Below are positions 36,823 through 43,858 of a DNA stretch of 43,858 nt, piece by piece. The notes under the pieces are model-generated. The model was not told the origin of the DNA. It ran no database searches and was given only the letters and a program-made list of their open reading frames with translations. Both the position numbers and the translations under genes were made by a program. The first letter of the stretch is position 1. Every line of letters starts with the position of its first letter. Source of the stretch: Ruminiclostridium sufflavum DSM 19573 (GTDB lineage: Bacteria; Bacillota; Clostridia; Acetivibrionales; DSM-1351); NCBI RefSeq assembly GCF_003208175.1, contig NZ_QKMR01000020.1, forward strand, positions 1 to 43,858, written 5' to 3'.

Positions 36823-36839
36823 ATTGTCCGAAGGACAAT
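36823..36839 (-). promoter_or_regulatory. Hairpin immediately after the cel48F stop codon
   Basis: A 7-bp stem, attgtcc (36823-36829) and ggacaat (36833-36839), with a gaa triloop lies 5 bp past the stop codon. Together with the next hairpin it could protect the 3' end of a processed cel48F transcript. Confidence 0.5.
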
Positions 36840-36844
36840 TATAA

Positions 36845-39010
36845 TTATTGGTTAAGCAATATTTTCTTTATAGCAGCCAAATCAAGTGCATCGACTGAAC
36901 CGTCATCGTTTACGTCTGCATTTTCCTTATTCATATCAACTGTATTTCCTAAAAGGAACTTCTTTACCATTGCAAGGTCTAATGCATCTATAGAACCATC
37001 GCCGTTTGCATCACCATTAAGTCCACCGCCATCCGGGAACAGCATTGCATAAACACCGTTTGCAACTGCATATTCACTCTGAGCCCAGAATCTGTGATAT
37101 GTGATTGTTGGAGCGTCTTCAGCCTTACCTGATTTCAGGTATTTTTCAACCTGTGGCCAGTTAGGATCCTGCTTGTATTTAGAACGGATGTCTATAAACT
37201 TGATACCCGGTTGAATCTTGTCTCCGTTAGGCATTGTTCCTGACCAACCTGAAGGTACATAAACCTCCTGATTGAAACGGCTGTAATCTGTACGAGTCTC
37301 AGGTGCTCCTATACCCTTCTCATCCTGATAATTAGCCCAAACAGTATCAAGCAACTTCTGAGCATTGTTTCTTGAAGTCTCATCTCCTGATGCAGCTGCA
37401 TAATATGATAATGCATTGATAAGAGAAGAAGTAACACCAAGGTCAGTACCACGATTTACAACTGATACATGCAGGTTTGGATTTCCTGTGTATGTTCCGT
37501 TCCATGTATCCGGCTGTCCTTCCCAATCTATTGTGTTAGGAATTGAGTATGTTCCGCCTTCAAATTTAATTTCTGAATTAGCCCACTTAGCCCAATTGTC
37601 TGCTAAAGTCTTAAGTCTTGAATCTCCAGTCTCATAGTATAATTGCATTATACGCTGCATTGACCAGCACTGCATACCAAACCAGGTGTTACTGCCCGGA
37701 TCAGCATATACCGGATTTTCTACATAGCCCATTCCATAGAACTTTGATGTTCCTGAAGGCCATGTCTCATAACGTCCATTGTATGAGTTGCTAGCTCCGC
37801 CGGCTATAGCACCTTCAGCTGACTGCAGCCACTGATAGAATTCAATCTGTCTGTCTAAGCTCTTACCCCAGTCAGTTGAGCTATTTGCTGCCTTTGGTTT
37901 CATATCAGCATCAGTTGACAATACATATGCTGCAAATGGATTCTGGTATCCGAAGTGGTTGTGGCTGGAACCGATAACCCATGCCCATTGTGAGCTGACT
38001 CCGCCGCCCCATGCATAATACCATGATAGTAAGTACATGCAAGCATCATAGCCTGTTCCTGCTTGTGCCGAGTCTCCAACTTTTCTGAAATACTTGTCAA
38101 ACATTGAATATCTTAAATAGTCACCCATTTTGGAAGCTTTTTTTACATAAGTGTCTATATTTACACCTTGAGACTTAGCTGCCTCTTTTGCCAGATAAGT
38201 TGCCTGTACGGCACGAGCATCTGCATCCGGAGCATTTGTGTATTTGAATTGTGTTGCATATGAGCTGTCGCCTGTAAACAGGTCAAGGAAACCGTTTTTA
38301 CCGCCGAACTTCATTGCATCCCATGAAGGCTGAGGTATAGTTTCCCAAGTTGATTCCTGCTCTCCTCTTTGGAAGGTATTTATGTATGAATTCTTTGAAG
38401 TTCCGTCTCCTCTGTTACCGAATCCATACCAGTTATCAACGTCTAAGAGCCAGTGCATACCATATATCATGCTTGTTCCATAAGTTGACTTGAGGTCATT
38501 GAATATTGGATCTTTTCCAACAGGTGCACTTGAATCCAGCTTTGATGGGTATTTGCTTGGATCCTGCCATTCACCTGCATAAGTAGCCGGCTTGCTAGGA
38601 TCATATCTGCTCATACTGGTTTCTGGTTGATCCTTGTCTGATGGAATTATGTATTTTTCAGCTACATCCCATGATTTTTTAAATCCGGAAAAATCTCCGT
38701 TCAATCTGCCGTTCATAGCCTCTAACCACATATAGTAGCTGAAAGCTTCACTTGTAGTAACATGACCGTAGTCAGGCGCTTCAACATTCATTGTTTCAAT
38801 TGTATGGTACGGAACTCCGTCCGGACTGAAATATCCGCTATCTGAAGCCATTATTTTATTATACATAGTGTTAAAACGATCAGCATACTCCTGATTTACA
38901 GGACCTGTAATTTCATCACCTACTGCTAAAACTGTCGAAGGAACCATTACTGATAAAGTCATTGATGCTGCAACGGCCATTGCACTGATTCTTTTAATAC
39001 CTTTTCTCAT
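36845..39010 (-). CDS. cel48F: GH48 processive exocellulase with dockerin, Cel48F type
   Basis: This 721-residue secreted enzyme has a signal peptide (about 1-29), a GH48 domain (about 33-650) and a dockerin (about 660-721). It releases cellobiose processively and is normally the most abundant cellulosomal enzyme. The acid Glu88 (HVTTSEA) and Glu77 (NVEAPDYG) keep the 11-residue spacing of Cel48F Glu55/Glu44. [33 protein letters not shown] and GQPDTWNG are family-typical. Dockerin repeats are [12 protein letters not shown] and [17 protein letters not shown] site lies 10 nt before the ATG. It directly follows scaffoldin 1 with a perfect 13-bp hairpin in between. A second, closely similar GH48 is encoded at 6352-8508. 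Confidence 0.96.
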   Translation of the reverse strand: MRKGIKRISAMAVAASMTLSVMVPSTVLAVGDEITGPVNQEYADRFNTMYNKIMASDSGYFSPDGVPYHTIETMNVEAPDYGHVTTSEAFSYYMWLEAMNGRLNGDFSGFKKSWDVAEKYIIPSDKDQPETSMSRYDPSKPATYAGEWQDPSKYPSKLDSSAPVGKDPIFNDLKSTYGTSMIYGMHWLLDVDNWYGFGNRGDGTSKNSYINTFQRGEQESTWETIPQPSWDAMKFGGKNGFLDLFTGDSSYATQFKYTNAPDADARAVQATYLAKEAAKSQGVNIDTYVKKASKMGDYLRYSMFDKYFRKVGDSAQAGTGYDACMYLLSWYYAWGGGVSSQWAWVIGSSHNHFGYQNPFAAYVLSTDADMKPKAANSSTDWGKSLDRQIEFYQWLQSAEGAIAGGASNSYNGRYETWPSGTSKFYGMGYVENPVYADPGSNTWFGMQCWSMQRIMQLYYETGDSRLKTLADNWAKWANSEIKFEGGTYSIPNTIDWEGQPDTWNGTYTGNPNLHVSVVNRGTDLGVTSSLINALSYYAAASGDETSRNNAQKLLDTVWANYQDEKGIGAPETRTDYSRFNQEVYVPSGWSGTMPNGDKIQPGIKFIDIRSKYKQDPNWPQVEKYLKSGKAEDAPTITYHRFWAQSEYAVANGVYAMLFPDGGGLNGDANGDGSIDALDLAMVKKFLLGNTVDMNKENADVNDDGSVDALDLAAIKKILLNQ

Positions 39011-39070
39011 CTTTGCATTTCCCCTTTTCTATAATTTTAGTGTTGTAACATATTTAACAATATTTCTGTG

Positions 39071-39098
39071 CCTTCATGGCTGAAATCAGCCATGAAGG
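39071..39098 (-). promoter_or_regulatory. Perfect stem-loop between scaffoldin 1 and cel48F
   Basis: The arms ccttcatggctga (39071-39083) and tcagccatgaagg (39086-39098) pair without mismatch around two bases. It starts 25 bp after the scaffoldin stop and has no T-tract. It fits a transcript-processing or stabilising element rather than a terminator, since cel48F must be expressed from the same promoter. Confidence 0.7.
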
Positions 39099-39122
39099 TG
39101 AAATACATTAAACCTGAAGCAA

Positions 39123-42100
39123 TTAGTTTAATTTAACGCTACCGTTTGTAAAAGTAACATCTTTAATTTTTGACATATTGCCATCACCGAAAGCTCCGCC
39201 TTCTGTGAAGGAGACAGCAGCTGTCTGAGTTGATGTGCCTAATACTGTAAATGTAATATTTGCTAATACACCGTCAGTAGTGATAAGCTCATCTCCAATA
39301 GTATTATCAAGGAATACAAAGCTGATTGTTCCAGCTGTTGCATTAATCTTGCTTGAGAAGTTCACAGGTGCATTTACAACTATATCTCCTGCTGTTACCT
39401 TTGTTGCCTTGAGTAATGTAGGATCATAGTTCATGTAGAAGTTAAATGTACCAACATCACCAACCTTTGATACATTTTTCAAAGTTATAGGTATTGTAAC
39501 AGTAGTATCACCAGTATTACCAGCTGCTGTTCCTATTGCTACAGCTAAACCGGTAACTACAGGTGTTGAATCTTTAATAATTACAGTCAATACAGGATTG
39601 CTTGCTGTTCCGAAATCAAAGGTAAGTGCTTTTGTGCCAACTGCTAAGGTTGACAGATAGCTCTTTGAAATTGTTACTGTGCTTCCTGATACTGTATAGT
39701 CAGTTCCCTTTGTTAAGCCTGTGATACCTGCAAAGGTATTTCCATTAGCTGTATAAGTTACTGCTACGTCTGCTGGAGTATACTTGTCAAAGGTTGCTGT
39801 TGTAGCACTAAGTGTTGCAGGAACAACTACAGGTGTTGAATCCTTAACTGTTACAGTCAATACAGGATTGCTTGCTGTTCCGAAATCAAAGGTAAGTGCT
39901 TTTGTGCCAACTGCTAAGGTTGACAAATAGCTCTTTGAAATTGTTACTGTGCTTCCTGATACTGTATAGTCAGTTCCCTTTGTTAAGCCTGTGATACCTG
40001 CGAAGGTATTCCCGTTAGCTGTATAGGTTACTGATATGTCTGCTGGAGCATACTTGTCAAAGGTTGCTGTTGTAGCACTAAGTGTTGCAGGAACAACTAC
40101 AGGCGTTGAATCCTTAACTGTTACAGTCAATACAGGATTGCTTGCTGTTCCGAAATCAAAGGTAAGTGCTTTTGTGCCAACTGCTAAGGTGGATAAATAG
40201 CTCTTTGAAATTGTTACTGTGCTTCCTGATACTGTATAGTCAGTTCCCTTTGTTAATCCTGTGATACCTGCAAAGGTATTTCCATTAGCTGTATAAGTTA
40301 CTGATATGTCTGCAGGAGCATACTTATCAAAGGTTGCTGTTGTAGCACTAAGTGTTGCAGGAACAACTACAGTTGTGCCCTCTTCTATAGATACACTTCC
40401 GTCTTTAAGCTCAACACTTGTTATTTTAGCCATATTGCCATCACCGAAAGCTCCGCCCTCGTTGAATTTAACCGTTGTTGTTGTTTTTGCTGTTCCCAGC
40501 ACCTCAAAAGTAATATTTGCTAATACTCCATCAGCAGCAATCAGTTCGTCTCCTATTGTGTTATCTAAGAATACGAAGCTAACTGTTCCTTTTGTTGCAT
40601 CAATCTTTGTTGAGAAGTTTACAGGTGCATTTACTACTATATCACCTGCTGTTACTTTTGTTGCCTTTAACTGAGCACTGTCATATCCAACATAGAAATT
40701 GAAGGTTCCGACATTGCCTACTTTTGCTACATTTGCCATAGTTACAGGTACTGTTATTGTATCGCCGGCCTTGCCTGATGCAGTTCCGATTTCTACACTG
40801 AGCTTTCCAGCCGGAACCGGTGTTGAGTCAGTTACTGTTAATTTTAATACAGGGCTAGTTGCCGTACCAAAATCAAATGTAAGTGAATTCATGCCTAAGC
40901 TGAGTGTTGAAAGATAAGTCTTTGAAATTGTTACTGTGCTTCCCGATACTGTGTAGTCAGTGCCGCTTACCAAGCCTGTGATACCTTTGAAGGTATTTCC
41001 GTTAGCTGTCAAGGTTACTTTGATGTCAGCCGGTACATACTTATCAAAGGTTGCCAATACAGGGCTGATTGCCGGGTCTTGTACCACTGTTCCGGTTTTT
41101 ATAGCAACACTTCCGTTTGTAAACTTAACGCTTGAGATTTTTGCCATGTCACCATCGCCGAAAGCTCCGCCATCATTAAACTTTACAGTTGTTGTTGTTT
41201 CTTTTGTTCCTAATACCTTGAATTTGATGTTTGCCAATACTCCGTCGGCAGCAATCAGTTCATCACCAATTGTGTTGTCGAGGAATACAAAGCTGATTGT
41301 TCCTTTTGAAGCATCAATCTTTGTTGAGAAGTTTACAGCAGGGTTTACAACTATATCACCTGCTTCAACTGACAATGCTTCTAACTGAGCTGCATCATAT
41401 CCAACATAGAAGTTGAAGGTTCCAACATTGCCTACTTTAGCTACATCTGCAAAAGTTACAGGTACTGTTACTGTATCTCCTGCAGTTCCGGTTGCTGTTC
41501 CTAATGCTACGCCTAATTCTACAACAGGACCTTCTGTTATAGATACACTGCCATCCTTAAAGTTTACAGCTGATATTTTAGCCATGTCGCCATTGCCGAA
41601 GGCTCCGCCTTCATTAAATTTTACAGCTGTTGTTACTTTTTTGGTTCCTAATACAGTGAATTTGATGTTTGCTAATACTCCATCCTTAGTAATCAGCTCA
41701 TCCCCTATTGTATTATCAAGGAATACAAAGCTGATTGTTCCAGCTTCAGCATTAATTTGTGTTGTAAAGTTAACAGCTGAATTTACAACTATATCTCCTG
41801 CTGTTACTGATTGTGCTTTAAGAAGAGTCTTGTCGTATCCAACATAGAAATTGAAGGTTCCAACATTGCCTGCTTTTGCTACATTTGCAAATGTTACAGG
41901 TATTATTACTGTATCTCCCGCAGTTCCTGTTGCTGTTCCGATTGTTACATCAAGACCTTCAACAGGAGTTGAATCCTTAATTGTTACCTTTAATGTAGGA
42001 TTGCTTGTTGTACCAAAATCAAATGTAAAGGTCTTTGTAGTATCCTTAGCCAAGGTTCCGAGATAGCTGCTCTTGATTGCTACAGTATTATCTGATACTG

Positions 42101-43858
42101 TGTAGTCAATACCGCTTTTCAAGCCAGTGATACCTGCAAAGGTATTTCCGTTTGGTGTCATTGTAACTACTACATCCTTAGGAGCATACTTATCAAAGGT
42201 TGCTGTTGTAGGAGTTATTGTTGCCGGTGTAACTACAGGACCTGAAACAGGTTCCTTACCTGATACAAGTTTACCGTTCAAGTAAGCAGTTATTGTTTCC
42301 CAATCCTGATATGAACCTGCTGCTTTGTAGGAGTAGTCATTTGACATATCAAAATTACTCCAGTCAGTTTTAGCAACTCTGGTTTGAATTGTTAATGAAC
42401 CGCCTGCTGGAATGCTGCCTGATGAGAAGCTGATTTCAAGATAAGTATCAGCAGTTGAAGTAGCCGGACTCATCTTCACAAATGAACCCTTTACAGCACT
42501 TGTAAGAGCAGTATAGTTACCGCCGTTTGCATCAGTTGCCGCAGCATGGTCACAGTATAAACTAAATGCAGCTGAAGAATCTGCTGTAAAGTAATATCTC
42601 AGCTTCAGATCTGCCAGATTCAAAGCAGATGAACCCTTGTTGATTACCTTGTAGTTTCCTGTAATTGTGTTGCCTGTTGCCGATGAATTATTATTGTGGT
42701 ACTGAACCTGTATATCTGAAGTAACTTGTGGAGTGGAATCAGTAACTGTTACTTTTAATACAGGGTTGCTTGCTGTACCGAAATCAAATGTAAGAGATTT
42801 CGAACCTACTGTAAGAGTTGAAAGGTAACTCTTTAATATTGTTACTGTATTTCCTGATACTGTATAATCAGTGCCCTTTGTTAAGCCTGTGATACCTGCA
42901 AAGGTATTTCCGTTTGGTGTCATAGTTACTTTGATATCTGCCGGAGCATACTTATCAAAGGTTGCAGTTGTAGGAGTTATAGTTGCCGGAAGAACGAGAA
43001 CGTCACCGTCTATATCCACGCTGCCCTCTGTAAATTTAATGTTGGTTATCTTTGACATGTTGCCGTCGCCAAATGCTCCGCCCTGATTAAATACTACAGG
43101 TGTAGTCTGGTCGTACTGGCCTAATATCTCAAATGTAATGTCAGCTAATACTCCATCAGCAGTAATAAGCTCATCGCCTATGGTACCGTCAAGGAATACA
43201 AAGCTGATTGTTCCATCCTTAATCTGTGTTGAGAAGTTAACAGCGGCATTTACAACTATATCACCTGCTGTTACCTTTGTAGCCTTAAGAAGCTTGCTGT
43301 CATACCCAACATAGAAGTTGAAGGTTCCAACATTACCAACCTTTGCTACATTTGCAAAAGTAATAGGTACTGTAACAACATCACCCTTTTTACCTGCTGC
43401 AGTTCCTATTTTAACATTAAGATCTGAGCCTATTTCTGTCTTGATAACCTTTATTGTCAATACAGGATTATTAGCTGTACCGAAATCAAAAGTCAAGGTC
43501 TTTGTACCAACAGCAAGAGTTGAAAGATAGCTTTTTGATATTGTTACTGTGTTTCCTGATACTGTATAGTCAGTTCCCTTTGTTAAGCCTGTGATGCCTG
43601 CAAAGGTATTTCCGTTTGGCGTCAAAGTTACATTAACATCTGAAAGAGCTGTTAAATCAACAGTTACAGTTGTAGGAGCTATTGTTGCTGAAGCTTGTCC
43701 GCCGTCACCGTCTATAGCCACGCTTCCGTCTGTTAATTTAATCTTGGTTATTTTAGCCATGTCACCATCGCCAAATGCTCCGCCTTCATTGAATTTTACA
43801 GGAGTTGTTACTTTTTGAGTTCCTGTAATTTCAAATGTAATATTTGCCAATATTCCGT
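39123..43858 (-). CDS. cipC: Scaffoldin 1 (CipC type), N-terminal part outside window
   Basis: The frame stays open to the window edge ([10 protein letters not shown]), so the start lies beyond 43858. The visible 1578 codons hold, in order: the end of a cohesin, X2, cohesin, X2, CBM3 (about 42240-42730), X2, cohesin, cohesin, X2, cohesin, three near-identical X2 modules and a final cohesin ending GSVKLN. That is five complete cohesins, seven X2 modules and one CBM3. Cohesin motifs are [34 protein letters not shown] and GGAFGDGDM; the CBM3 has [10 protein letters not shown] and [15 protein letters not shown]. It binds the dockerin enzymes of the operon and attaches the complex to cellulose. 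CipC of C. cellulolyticum has its CBM3 at the N-terminus; here at least one is internal. There is no C-terminal dockerin. It is the first visible gene of operon 1. Confidence 0.95.
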   Translation of the reverse strand, partial: GILANITFEITGTQKVTTPVKFNEGGAFGDGDMAKITKIKLTDGSVAIDGDGGQASATIAPTTVTVDLTALSDVNVTLTPNGNTFAGITGLTKGTDYTVSGNTVTISKSYLSTLAVGTKTLTFDFGTANNPVLTIKVIKTEIGSDLNVKIGTAAGKKGDVVTVPITFANVAKVGNVGTFNFYVGYDSKLLKATKVTAGDIVVNAAVNFSTQIKDGTISFVFLDGTIGDELITADGVLADITFEILGQYDQTTPVVFNQGGAFGDGNMSKITNIKFTEGSVDIDGDVLVLPATITPTTATFDKYAPADIKVTMTPNGNTFAGITGLTKGTDYTVSGNTVTILKSYLSTLTVGSKSLTFDFGTASNPVLKVTVTDSTPQVTSDIQVQYHNNNSSATGNTITGNYKVINKGSSALNLADLKLRYYFTADSSAAFSLYCDHAAATDANGGNYTALTSAVKGSFVKMSPATSTADTYLEISFSSGSIPAGGSLTIQTRVAKTDWSNFDMSNDYSYKAAGSYQDWETITAYLNGKLVSGKEPVSGPVVTPATITPTTATFDKYAPKDVVVTMTPNGNTFAGITGLKSGIDYTVSDNTVAIKSSYLGTLAKDTTKTFTFDFGTTSNPTLKVTIKDSTPVEGLDVTIGTATGTAGDTVIIPVTFANVAKAGNVGTFNFYVGYDKTLLKAQSVTAGDIVVNSAVNFTTQINAEAGTISFVFLDNTIGDELITKDGVLANIKFTVLGTKKVTTAVKFNEGGAFGNGDMAKISAVNFKDGSVSITEGPVVELGVALGTATGTAGDTVTVPVTFADVAKVGNVGTFNFYVGYDAAQLEALSVEAGDIVVNPAVNFSTKIDASKGTISFVFLDNTIGDELIAADGVLANIKFKVLGTKETTTTVKFNDGGAFGDGDMAKISSVKFTNGSVAIKTGTVVQDPAISPVLATFDKYVPADIKVTLTANGNTFKGITGLVSGTDYTVSGSTVTISKTYLSTLSLGMNSLTFDFGTATSPVLKLTVTDSTPVPAGKLSVEIGTASGKAGDTITVPVTMANVAKVGNVGTFNFYVGYDSAQLKATKVTAGDIVVNAPVNFSTKIDATKGTVSFVFLDNTIGDELIAADGVLANITFEVLGTAKTTTTVKFNEGGAFGDGNMAKITSVELKDGSVSIEEGTTVVVPATLSATTATFDKYAPADISVTYTANGNTFAGITGLTKGTDYTVSGSTVTISKSYLSTLAVGTKALTFDFGTASNPVLTVTVKDSTPVVVPATLSATTATFDKYAPADISVTYTANGNTFAGITGLTKGTDYTVSGSTVTISKSYLSTLAVGTKALTFDFGTASNPVLTVTVKDSTPVVVPATLSATTATFDKYTPADVAVTYTANGNTFAGITGLTKGTDYTVSGSTVTISKSYLSTLAVGTKALTFDFGTASNPVLTVIIKDSTPVVTGLAVAIGTAAGNTGDTTVTIPITLKNVSKVGDVGTFNFYMNYDPTLLKATKVTAGDIVVNAPVNFSSKINATAGTISFVFLDNTIGDELITTDGVLANITFTVLGTSTQTAAVSFTEGGAFGDGNMSKIKDVTFTNGSVKLN
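39561..40370. repeat. Three tandem near-identical 270-bp X2 units in scaffoldin 1
   Basis: The block aggtgttgaatc starts units at 39561, 39831 and (as aggcgttgaatc) 40101. Each unit is exactly 270 bp (90 codons), and the copies differ at only a few bases, so they were duplicated recently or are kept similar by gene conversion. They encode X2 modules with [20 protein letters not shown] and TKALTFDFG. Confidence 0.9.

Noticed and set aside
39235-43818. Many plus-strand open frames opposite scaffoldin 1 (for example 41413-41847)
   Set aside because: They repeat with the cohesin and X2 periodicity, have no ribosome binding sites and encode valine/serine/proline-rich antisense of the scaffoldin. 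They are shadows of the repeats.

Overview
The window is a cellulosome gene cluster from a low-GC, anaerobic, mesophilic cellulolytic Clostridium of the Ruminiclostridium type (relatives: C. cellulolyticum, C. josui, C. papyrosolvens). The evidence is a scaffoldin followed by GH48, GH8, GH9-CBM3c, CBM4-Ig-GH9, an anchored cohesin protein (OrfX) and more GH9 genes, in the same order as the known cip-cel operon. The dockerins have the mesophilic-type recognition pairs (AL, AI, SI) at the usual positions. The species cannot be fixed from sequence reading alone.

Operon 1 (minus strand, about 43858 down to 14402) runs: scaffoldin 1 (5' part outside the window), cel48F, cel8C, cel9G, cel9E, orfX, cel9H, cel9J, cel9M, man5K, a second GH8 (xylan-oligosaccharide type), a GH74 xyloglucanase and cel5N. 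A 30-bp perfect palindrome followed by a T-tract ends it. The first eight genes match C. cellulolyticum. After that, cel9M and man5K are swapped, rgl11Y is absent, and GH8 and GH74 genes are present, shifting the tail toward hemicellulose. Nearly every enzyme has a signal peptide and a C-terminal type I dockerin, so the products are secreted and assemble on cohesins. OrfX has one cohesin and a membrane anchor.

Operon 2 (minus strand, about 14360 down to 5300) is a compact second system: a complete second scaffoldin (N-terminal CBM3, eight X2 modules, six cohesins, one of them very divergent), a second GH48 exocellulase, and a small non-catalytic Ig-like-dockerin protein. The Ig-like domain of that small protein is homologous to an extra domain in Cel9H. 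Two scaffoldin-GH48 pairs side by side is the most striking feature of the window.

The intergenic gaps hold several strong stem-loops, many without a T-tract. They lie after scaffoldin 1, after cel48F, after cel9E, between cel9J and cel9M, and between GH8 and GH74. They resemble elements that would set cellulosome stoichiometry by RNA processing and stabilisation, as reported for C. cellulolyticum.

The left end (1-5060) looks like a different neighbourhood. It holds a truncated secreted protein of about 96-residue Ig-like repeats (minus), an XRE-family regulator (plus), an AgrB-type peptide processing membrane protease without a visible AgrD (minus), and a ComEC-like metallo-beta-lactamase-fold lipoprotein (minus). 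No tRNA, rRNA, CRISPR array or insertion sequence was recognised.
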